From contig JASLZX010000004.1 of NCBI GenBank assembly GCA_030754655.1, positions 1 to 64,000 of the forward strand: a DNA stretch of 64,000 nt. Direction: 5' to 3'. Position 1 is the stretch's first letter. Each line of letters begins with the position of its first letter. The position numbers and the translations under genes were made by a program. The notes beneath the pieces were generated by a model. It made no database searches, was not told where the DNA came from, and worked only from the letters and a program-made list of their open reading frames with translations. Source of the stretch: UBA8886 sp002731655 (GTDB taxonomy: Archaea > Thermoplasmatota > Poseidoniia > MGIII > CG-Epi1). Shown here in pieces: positions 58,034 through 64,000 of the stretch.

Positions 58034-58636
58034 GTGGAGGACCCTGTCAGCACCCCCGATTTCTGGGAGGCCTGCTATCACGCCGGCGAAGACCAGTGGG
58101 ACCTGGGCCAGCCGACGCCGCTGTTCGAGCGCGTCGCGGCGGAGCTCGAGCCGGGGCGCATATGCCTCATTGGCTGCGGCCGCGGCTGGGACGCAGTCAC
58201 CTTCGCGAAGGCGGGCTTCACCGTCACCGCCATCGACTTCGCCGAGCCGGCGGTGCTCGCGGCGCGCCGCAACGCGCTCGCGGCGGGCGCCGAGGTGACT
58301 GTCCTCAAGGAGGATATTTTCGACCTGCCCGGGGAGCTGCACGGACAGTTCGACTACCTGCTGGAATACACCTGCTTCTGCGCCGTCTCGCCGCTGCGTC
58401 GCTTCGAATACGACCGCGTCGCGTGGCAGCTGCTGAAGCCGGGTGGGATGCTCGTCGGCGCGTTCTTCCCGCTCGACAAGCCGCTCGCCGAGGGCGGTCC
58501 GCCATGGGGCGTCACCATCAGCGAGCTGCACGCCCTCTTCTCGCTCCACTGGCAGCTTGACCGCGAGGAAGCCCCCGAAGACTCAATCGAGCCGCGCCGC
58601 GGCCGCGAAGTGCTGCAATACTGGCGGAAGGTCTAG
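58034..58636 (+). CDS. TPMT-like SAM-dependent methyltransferase
   Basis: 200 residues. The start TPDFWEACYHAGEDQWDLGQ followed by PTP is the thiopurine-methyltransferase-type signature; motif I is ICLIGCGRGWDAVTFAKAGF, and FDYLLEYTCFCAVSPLRRFEY is also typical. Such enzymes methylate small thiols or selenium/tellurium compounds. GTG 58034 sits about 23 bases after TTTTTGAAA. The end overlaps the convergent DUF35 gene. Confidence 0.85.
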   Translation: MEDPVSTPDFWEACYHAGEDQWDLGQPTPLFERVAAELEPGRICLIGCGRGWDAVTFAKAGFTVTAIDFAEPAVLAARRNALAAGAEVTVLKEDIFDLPGELHGQFDYLLEYTCFCAVSPLRRFEYDRVAWQLLKPGGMLVGAFFPLDKPLAEGGPPWGVTISELHALFSLHWQLDREEAPEDSIEPRRGREVLQYWRKV

Positions 58637-59085
58637 AGCTCGGCTTCGACCGAATCGGCCGATTCCTCGTCCTCTTCCTCGGGCTCATCGACCGGCGTGA
58701 ACTTAGTGCCGTAGTAGATGATGCCGGACTCGCTGTCCTCGCCCAGCTTGCGGAAGACCGCCTCGACGCGCATGCCGCGCTTCACCATCTCGGGCGCGAC
58801 ATCGACAATCTGCGCCGTTATGCGTGCGCCTTCGTCCATCTCAATCATTGCCATGGGGTAGGGGCCGTGCATCTCGTAGCCCTGCTGCGGCTGGTAGACC
58901 ACGGTGTTCGCGACTATCTGGCCGGTGCCAGCGAACTTGTGCTCTTCCATCTTGCCGAGCGACTCGCGGTGGCAACTGGAGCACATCGCGCGCGGCGGGT
59001 AGTGATACATGTCGCAACCGGTGCAGTGCGAACCGATCAGGTTGTAGCGCACCGGCATCTCGCGCCAGAAGCGGGGGACCGCCAT
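58633..59085 (-). CDS. DUF35 OB-fold/zinc-ribbon acyl-CoA-binding protein
   Basis: 150 residues. A rubredoxin-like zinc ribbon (GSHCTGCDMYHYPPRAMCSS followed by C) and an OB fold (GTGQIVANTVVYQPQQGY; PYPMAMIEMDEGARITAQIV). In archaea this protein bridges acetoacetyl-CoA thiolase and HMG-CoA synthase, letting the intermediate pass between active sites. Acidic C-terminal tail. The ATG overlaps the thiolase stop (TGATG), as expected for a three-component complex. Confidence 0.92.
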   Translation of the reverse strand: MAVPRFWREMPVRYNLIGSHCTGCDMYHYPPRAMCSSCHRESLGKMEEHKFAGTGQIVANTVVYQPQQGYEMHGPYPMAMIEMDEGARITAQIVDVAPEMVKRGMRVEAVFRKLGEDSESGIIYYGTKFTPVDEPEEEDEESADSVEAEL

Positions 59086-60251
59086 CAGTTCATCTCCAGC
59101 AGGTGGACCACCGCCGTCGCGCCGGTCCCGCCGTGGTTCTCGAGCAGCCCGAGCGTCGCGCCCTTGACCTGCCGCTCGCCGGCGGTGCCGCGCAGCTGCT
59201 GCACGATTTCGACCGCCTGCGCGACGCCGGTTGCGCCGGGCGGGTGGCCGCGCGCCTTCAGCCCGCCGCCGGTGTTGACCGGGATGGCACCACCGAGGGC
59301 GGTGGCACCATCGAGCGTCAGCTGTCCGGCCGCGCCGCGCTCGGCAAGGCCGATTTCCTCGAGCGCTATCAGTTCGGAGATGGTGAAGTTATCGTGGATT
59401 TCGGCGACGCTGACGTCGGTCGCCTTGCGGCCGGCGTGCGCGAACGCCCGCTCGGCGGCGACGCCGATGGCCGGCATGCGACTCAGGCTGGCGCGGTGGT
59501 GCAGGCTGAGCGTGTCGGACGCCTGCCCCGAGCCGATAATCGAGACTGGCTTCTTCGAAAATTCCTTGGCGCGGTCGCTGGCGCAGAGCACGACCGCTGC
59601 GCCGCCGTCACTCTGCGGCGCACAGTCGAGCATCCGCAGCGGGTCGGAAACCAGCCCCGAGCCGGAGACCGCTTCTGGCTTGATTGGGAATGGAAATTGC
59701 GCCTGCGGGTTCAATGCCGCGTGGCCGTGGTTTTTCGAAGCGACGGCCGAGAGCATCTCGCGCGTCGTCCCGAACTCGGTCATGTGTGCCTGTGCCATCA
59801 TCGCGTGCAGCGACGCAAAGGTTGCGCCCTGCTGCGATTCCCACTCCTCGTCGGCGCCCATCGAGAGCGTGTGCGCCGATTCCGAGTCGCTGACGTCGGT
59901 CATCTTCTCGGCGCCGCCAACAACCGCGACGTCGATGAAGCCGCCCGCGACCGCCATGTACGCCTGCCGCAACGCCAGCCCGCCCGAGGCGGAGGCGCTT
60001 TCGATGCGCGTCGACGGGACGTGCGCGCCAGCCATGGCGCAGTAGTCGGCAATCAGCGCCGAGACGTGCTCCTGCTGCACCAGCGAACCGGCCGCCATGT
60101 TGCCAACGTAGAGCGCGTCGATGTCGTTGCTGCTGATGCCGGCGTCCTGGATTGCCTCCAGCCCCGCCATCAAGCCGAGCTCGCGCAGCGACTTGTCCCA
60201 CAGTTCGCCGAACTTGGTGACGCCGGCGCCGATAATCGAGACTTCCCTCAT
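59085..60251 (-). CDS. Thiolase (archaeal acetoacetyl-CoA thiolase type) with Ser at the nucleophile position
   Basis: 388-residue archaeal thiolase of the HMG-CoA synthase operon, normally condensing two acetyl-CoA. GAGVTKFGELWDKSLRELG, IHDNFTISELIALEEIGL, LKARGHPPGATGVAQ and LLENHGGTGAT are conserved. Where family members read VE-x-ACASGG, with the acyl-accepting cysteine, this protein reads IESASASGGLALR: the codon is TCC (Ser). The histidine bases remain. Activity may be altered or lost. ATG overlaps the HMG-CoA synthase stop. Confidence 0.9.
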   Translation of the reverse strand: MREVSIIGAGVTKFGELWDKSLRELGLMAGLEAIQDAGISSNDIDALYVGNMAAGSLVQQEHVSALIADYCAMAGAHVPSTRIESASASGGLALRQAYMAVAGGFIDVAVVGGAEKMTDVSDSESAHTLSMGADEEWESQQGATFASLHAMMAQAHMTEFGTTREMLSAVASKNHGHAALNPQAQFPFPIKPEAVSGSGLVSDPLRMLDCAPQSDGGAAVVLCASDRAKEFSKKPVSIIGSGQASDTLSLHHRASLSRMPAIGVAAERAFAHAGRKATDVSVAEIHDNFTISELIALEEIGLAERGAAGQLTLDGATALGGAIPVNTGGGLKARGHPPGATGVAQAVEIVQQLRGTAGERQVKGATLGLLENHGGTGATAVVHLLEMN

Positions 60252-61294
60252 CCGCCCGACCCCATGTGGATTTTCCCGCGATACTTGGCGTAGGTGGGAT
60301 AGTTGATTATTTTCATCCTGCTAATCATCTGCTCGACGGTAACGCTGCGGTCTAGGTTCTCAATGTGGTCAGTGATGGTGATGTCGAACCCGTCGCTGCC
60401 GGCGCCCGAGCCGTAGGCGATGGAGAGGATGCGGTCGCCCGGCTTCGCGACATCAAAGACCGCCGCGAGGCCAAGGAAGACTGCGCCGGAGTAGGTGTTG
60501 CCAACGCGCGGCGTCATCAGCCCCGTCTCGACCTGTTCGGGGGTGAAGCCCAGCGCCTTGGCGACCCGCAGCGGGAACTTGCCGTTGGGCTGGTGGGTGA
60601 CGATATACTGGTAGTCCTTCGCCTCGGTTCCCGCCATCTTCATCGTCAGCTGCGCGCAGCTGGCGACGTGCCGGAAGTAGGCTGGCTTGCCAGTGAAGCG
60701 GCCGCCGTGGCGCGGGTATTGCTGCCCCTCACGCCGCCAGAAGTCGGGGGTGTCGGTCGTGTAGGAAGTGGTGTGGTTAATTTCGGCAATCACCTTGTCG
60801 CGCCCGATCAGGAACGCGCCGCCGCCCGCCGAGGCGGAATATTCCAGCGCATCGCCCGGCGCCGCCTGCGAAGTGTCGACGCCAATCGCGAGGCCGTAGT
60901 CAATCTGTTTGTCGCCCACCATCCCGAGGCAGGTCTGGATGGCAGCGGTCCCCGCCTTACAGGCGAACTCGTAGTCGGCCGCCGTCAGGTAGGGCGTCGC
61001 GCAGACCGCCTCCGCCACGACGGTCGAACTGGGCTTGACCGCATAGGGATGTGACTCAGAGCCGGTGTAGATTGCGCCAACCTGCTGGCCGGTCACACCG
61101 CAGCGCTTCATCGCCGTGCGGGCGGACTCGACCGCGATGGTAATCACGTCCTCGTCTGGCCCCGGGACCGACTTGGAGTAGACGTTCAGGTTGCGCGCCA
61201 TGGCGCTGCCGTCCTGACCCCACACCGAGGCAATCTCGGTGGTCTCAATCTTGTAGCGCGGAATATACGCGCCATAGCTTACGATTCCATTCAT
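60248..61294 (-). CDS. Hydroxymethylglutaryl-CoA synthase (archaeal)
   Basis: 348 residues; forms HMG-CoA from acetoacetyl-CoA and acetyl-CoA, committing carbon to the mevalonate route to ether lipids. The acyl-binding cysteine lies in YEFACKAGTAAIQTCLG, the catalytic glutamate region is in SVWGQDGSAMARNLNVYSKS, and the histidine in IVTHQPNGKFPLRVAKALGF. GVDTSQAAPGDALEYSASAG is typical. ATG 61294 overlaps the stop of the HTH gene, so regulator, synthase, thiolase and DUF35 form one operon. Confidence 0.95.
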   Translation of the reverse strand: MNGIVSYGAYIPRYKIETTEIASVWGQDGSAMARNLNVYSKSVPGPDEDVITIAVESARTAMKRCGVTGQQVGAIYTGSESHPYAVKPSSTVVAEAVCATPYLTAADYEFACKAGTAAIQTCLGMVGDKQIDYGLAIGVDTSQAAPGDALEYSASAGGGAFLIGRDKVIAEINHTTSYTTDTPDFWRREGQQYPRHGGRFTGKPAYFRHVASCAQLTMKMAGTEAKDYQYIVTHQPNGKFPLRVAKALGFTPEQVETGLMTPRVGNTYSGAVFLGLAAVFDVAKPGDRILSIAYGSGAGSDGFDITITDHIENLDRSVTVEQMISRMKIINYPTYAKYRGKIHMGSGG

Positions 61295-61971
61295 AATTCA
61301 TCCAGTCCTGCCTGAACCTGCCCGAGGGAAAGTTCAGTACTGACGAGTACAATCCGTTCCATTTCCGCCAGCTTGGCAGCCAGCTTGTCAACGTTGCCAG
61401 GCTGGATGTAGCAGACCATCCGTGGCTTGACCGGGTGCGCCCGCACCGCAATCATCGGCGAGCGGCCGAACTTGACTCCCGTAAAGAAAAGCGCACGCTC
61501 GTTGGACCAGCCGTACATCTGGCCGAAGTTGGTGCCCGAGAAAGTGGTAATCGCGCGTAGCGCGTCAACGATAGTGTAGCCGTAGATGGGGCGTTCCAGT
61601 TCCTCCTCCCCGGAGAGCACCTTGCCGCCAGTCGCCTCGACGATGCTCGTAATCGGCAGCCCGATGGCGAATTCCTGGATGCTGGTGATGGCCGAGTTGC
61701 CTTGCTGCCCCTCCATGTTGGTCACGATGCGGCCGCCGTGCGCGCGGTCGTAGCTCACCATGGTTTCGACCAGCCGTCGCACGGTCCCGATACCGGGCGA
61801 GCGGCGGCGGCCTTTCTCGAAATCGCACACCACGCTCGGATTCACCCCGAGGAGGCTCGCCAGCTGCTTCTGTGAAAGCTGGAAGATTTCGCGCCACTTG
61901 CGGAGCGTCTCACCAGGGCTGTCCGAGACCACGATTTCACCCGCCATACGGCGAGTCAGCTGGGCGTCCAC
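61291..61971 (-). CDS. HTH (XRE-type) transcriptional regulator of the mevalonate-entry operon
   Basis: 226 residues. An N-terminal helix-turn-helix (LRKWREIFQLSQKQLASLLG, NPSVVCDFEKGRRRSPG) and a C-terminal domain (about residues 95-226) of the kind found in archaeal regulators adjoining HMG-CoA synthase. The C-terminal part could sense a ligand, but this is not established. GTG 61971, 24 bases after TTATATAG. First gene of the operon, so autoregulation and control of isoprenoid flux are inferred. Confidence 0.88.
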   Translation of the reverse strand: MDAQLTRRMAGEIVVSDSPGETLRKWREIFQLSQKQLASLLGVNPSVVCDFEKGRRRSPGIGTVRRLVETMVSYDRAHGGRIVTNMEGQQGNSAITSIQEFAIGLPITSIVEATGGKVLSGEEELERPIYGYTIVDALRAITTFSGTNFGQMYGWSNERALFFTGVKFGRSPMIAVRAHPVKPRMVCYIQPGNVDKLAAKLAEMERIVLVSTELSLGQVQAGLDEL

Positions 61972-61991
61972 GCGGCGGCAGCCAGAGGGTC

Positions 61992-61997
61992 TATATA
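61992..61997 (-). promoter_or_regulatory. TATA box of the mevalonate-entry operon
   Basis: TATATA within GTTATATAGAC on the minus strand, about 24 bases before GTG 61971. Confidence 0.7.
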
Positions 61998-62082
61998 ACG
62001 ATAAGCGTATCCCACTTCGTCAATCGTCAAACATGCGGGGCGGCAGGGGCTGCTGGCCGTTGGCCGGCTTGCAGACGACCTA

Positions 62083-62088
62083 TATAAA
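62083..62088 (+). promoter_or_regulatory. TATA box of arginine decarboxylase gene
   Basis: TATAAA within CTATATAAATACC, centred about 25 bases before GTG 62110. One of the strongest boxes in the window. Confidence 0.75.
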
Positions 62089-62109
62089 TACCGCCGGTAG
62101 TGCAATCGT

Positions 62110-62667
62110 GTGTCCCATTCAGTCTTCACACCGCATTCGCTCTTCCTGGCTCGCGGCACCGGCACTCATCGCGAGAAGCTCGCCTCGTTTGAGCTGGCGC
62201 TGCGCGAGGCGGGCATCGAGTGCTACAACCTCGTGTCGGTTTCCTCCATCCTGCCACCGCGCTGCGAGTTTGTCGAGCTGGTGGATGGAACAGGATTGCT
62301 CCAGCCGGGACAGGTGGTCCCGGTTGTCATGGCTCGCAGCGACAGCAACGTGCCGGGGACGCTTGTCAGCTCCGGCGTCGGCGTCGCGGTGCCGCGTAAC
62401 CGCGACCACTATGGTTACCTCTCCGAGCACCACGCCACCGGTATGGGCGAGCAGGAGATGGAGGATTACGTCGAGGACCTCGCCGCCGAGATGCTCGCGA
62501 CTACCTACGGCATCGCGTTCGACCCTGACGCGTCGTGGGATGAAAAACGTGAAATCTGGAGCATCGACAACCGCATCGTGCGCACCCGTTCAGTGAACCA
62601 GGTCGCGACCGTTGGCGAGAATGGTTTCTGGACCACGACCGTCGCTGCGGCGGTGCTGGTACTCTGA
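62110..62667 (+). CDS. pdaD: Pyruvoyl-dependent arginine decarboxylase
   Basis: 185-residue proenzyme that self-cleaves to make a pyruvoyl cofactor, then converts arginine to agmatine for polyamine synthesis. The cleavage site is NLVSVSSILPPRCEFV, between the two serines. LFLARGTGTHREKLASFELA and NRDHYGYLSEHHATG are family hallmarks. Length is slightly above the canonical enzyme. GTG start with TATAAA 25 bases upstream indicates a leaderless mRNA. Divergent from the mevalonate-entry operon. Confidence 0.94.
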   Translation: MSHSVFTPHSLFLARGTGTHREKLASFELALREAGIECYNLVSVSSILPPRCEFVELVDGTGLLQPGQVVPVVMARSDSNVPGTLVSSGVGVAVPRNRDHYGYLSEHHATGMGEQEMEDYVEDLAAEMLATTYGIAFDPDASWDEKREIWSIDNRIVRTRSVNQVATVGENGFWTTTVAAAVLVL

Positions 62668-62707
62668 CGGGAACCGCTTAATACCGGGAGCACATCGTCG
62701 AGGCAGC

Positions 62708-63949
62708 ATGGCCGAGGCGCGCACTCTCTGGACATACCGGGACAAGTCGCTAATTACCACTATGGCGATCGGTAGCGAGGGGGAGTTCTGCGCTGTCGGT
62801 AGCCGGCAGAGTGGAATCACGTTCCTCGGGCCGGACGGCCGGCAGCTCTGGCGGCAGCAAGAAATATCCGACATCCGCGATATCTCGCTCGCCGGCAACG
62901 CGCGCGCGGTACTGGTCGCCAGCGGCGACAACTCCATCCACTACCTCGACCGGCGCGGACGCGAAATATGGTCTCGCAGTACCAGCCACTCCGCGACTGC
63001 GGTTGGTGTCTCCAACCGCGCCGACCTAATCGTTGTTGGCACCCGCCGGGGCAACCTCTCTGCCTACGACCGCACCGGCAAGCTGCTTTGGGAGCACCAG
63101 CCGGGCGGGACCGACTTCCGCATCAACGACGTCGCCATCTCGGCCAACGGCCACTACGTCGTCGTCGGGACCGACTACATGCACATCTACCTCTACGACG
63201 CGAAGGGGAACGTGCTGTGGGGCACCGAGACCACCGGCAAGGTGCTCGAGGCGTGCGTCAGCAACAACGGAGACTACATCGGCTACATGACCGATGACAA
63301 CCGCATCTACTTTGCGGTCAAGAATTCGCGCGTCATCTGGGAATACCACTTCAACCGCCAGCCGCTCTGGATTGACATGGCCTCGACCGCCGACTTCCTC
63401 GTCGTCGGCGAGAGCCCGCGCAAGGTCTCGGTCTTCACCAAATCAGGCCGCCGCGCCTGGAGCTTCGAGCTCCCTGACGGCAGCCCTGTCGGCCGCATGG
63501 CGCGCAGCGGCGGCCACGTGTTGGTTGGCGGCCGCAAGGGGGGCGCCACCATGCTCGGCATCGAGGCGTTCCTCGCGAAACTGCAGCGGCAGTCGCAGCG
63601 GCAGGTCGAGCGCGCGCGCAGCGAGGGGCTCGACACACAGGAGGCGGAGCAGCTGCTCTACGCTGCCAAGCGCGCGCTGGCCGACGGGTCGCATCAGGAA
63701 TTCCTCGAAACTATCGGCAAGGCCAATGCCGCCGCGCAGGAGGCGCCCCTGGCGCGCAAGCAGGAGAAAAAGTCTGTCACCGGAGCAGGAGGCGATAGCA
63801 ACGCCTGCGGCAGTTGCGGGACGGGCAACCCCTCTGGCTTCCAGTTCTGCGGTGGCTGCGGCCAGAAACTCTCGTTCAGCTGTGCTGGCTGCGGGACGCC
63901 GGCGCAACCCGATTTCAAGTTCTGTGGCAATTGCGGCCACACTCTCTGA
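62708..63949 (+). CDS. Beta-propeller protein with two C-terminal zinc ribbons
   Basis: 413 residues. Residues 1 to about 290 form PQQ/WD-like propeller blades: GPDGRQLWRQQE, DRRGREIWSRS, DRTGKLLWEHQ, DAKGNVLWGTE and KSGRRAWSFE repeat every 40 or so residues. A helical linker (LQRQSQRQVERARSEGLDTQ) follows, then two double-CxxC zinc ribbons (ACGSCGTGNPSGFQFCGGCG; FSCAGCGTPAQPDFKFCGNC). No signal peptide, so probably cytosolic and a protein-interaction scaffold. ATG 62708, about 27 bases after CTTAATA. Confidence 0.75.
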   Translation: MAEARTLWTYRDKSLITTMAIGSEGEFCAVGSRQSGITFLGPDGRQLWRQQEISDIRDISLAGNARAVLVASGDNSIHYLDRRGREIWSRSTSHSATAVGVSNRADLIVVGTRRGNLSAYDRTGKLLWEHQPGGTDFRINDVAISANGHYVVVGTDYMHIYLYDAKGNVLWGTETTGKVLEACVSNNGDYIGYMTDDNRIYFAVKNSRVIWEYHFNRQPLWIDMASTADFLVVGESPRKVSVFTKSGRRAWSFELPDGSPVGRMARSGGHVLVGGRKGGATMLGIEAFLAKLQRQSQRQVERARSEGLDTQEAEQLLYAAKRALADGSHQEFLETIGKANAAAQEAPLARKQEKKSVTGAGGDSNACGSCGTGNPSGFQFCGGCGQKLSFSCAGCGTPAQPDFKFCGNCGHTL

Positions 63950-63970
63950 CGATACGGGCTGAGCAGGTTG

Positions 63971-63977
63971 TTTAATA
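63971..63977 (+). promoter_or_regulatory. TATA box of the gene at the window end
   Basis: TTTAATA centred about 23 bases before the ATG at 63996. Confidence 0.55.
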
Positions 63978-63995
63978 CCTGAGCGGTTGCCCCCC

Positions 63996-64000
63996 ATGGC
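63996..64000 (+). CDS. Start of a gene truncated by the window end
   Basis: An ATG at leaderless distance from the TTTAATA box; only the first five bases are present, so nothing can be said about the product. Confidence 0.35.

Overview
The window reads as a gene-dense, GC-rich archaeal chromosome segment. Archaeal markers include a membrane-anchored LonB protease, a TATA-binding-protein homologue, the large RFC clamp-loader subunit, Hel308, Dph2, the RNase P protein Pop5, archaeal pantoate kinase, pyruvoyl-dependent arginine decarboxylase, and the archaeal HMG-CoA synthase/thiolase/DUF35 trio. These sit beside genes of aerobic heterotrophic metabolism: citrate synthase, a complete 2-oxoacid dehydrogenase complex with lipoate synthesis, an ALDH7-type dehydrogenase, peptidases and a Sco-type copper chaperone. 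The combination suggests a Thermoplasmatota lineage, possibly marine group II/III. That placement is inference, because no rRNA is present.

Layout. 1-9.5 kb: LonB (cut by the window start), pantoate kinase, and a surface-glycan locus with two GT4 glycosyltransferases, an AT-rich GT-A/methyltransferase pair, a flippase and a secreted Asp-box propeller. 9.6-23.3 kb: a very acidic repeat protein with two CarD/UvrD-like modules and a zinc knuckle, tRNA-Gln, an operon with an orphan PqqD-like protein and Dph2, a divergent TBP, an asparagine-synthase/Pcc1 fusion, MazG, citrate synthase, YrdC/Sua5, methionine aminopeptidase, a ClC channel lacking the gating glutamate, a 43-residue small protein plus a SAP protein, a DRG GTPase, tRNA-Val and Pop5. 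23.3-30.7 kb: Hel308, RFC-L, DinB and TrpRS. 30.7-42 kb: a six-gene overlapping operon (lipA, E1 alpha, E1 beta, E2, E3, lipB), a GXGXG-domain protein, GGPP synthase, IPP isomerase and ALDH7. 42-49 kb: a possible nuclease, membrane proteins, a prepilin-type peptidase, Nudix and two M20 peptidases. 49.4-57.5 kb: an extracytoplasmic thiol/copper cassette. 57.5-64 kb: cyclophilin, methyltransferase, a mevalonate-entry operon with its own HTH protein, arginine decarboxylase and a propeller/zinc-ribbon protein.

Expression logic is unusually readable. Most transcription units start at an ATG, GTG or TTG lying about 23-28 bases downstream of a TATA-like box, which is what leaderless mRNAs look like. 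Genes inside operons overlap by ATGA, GTGA or TGATG, and convergent genes often share stop codons. I used the TATA spacing to choose many starts. No CRISPR array, insertion sequence, rRNA or integrase was seen. Apart from possible remnants of about 150-170 bases at 49.2 and 53.6 kb, no stretch over 300 bases lacks a gene.
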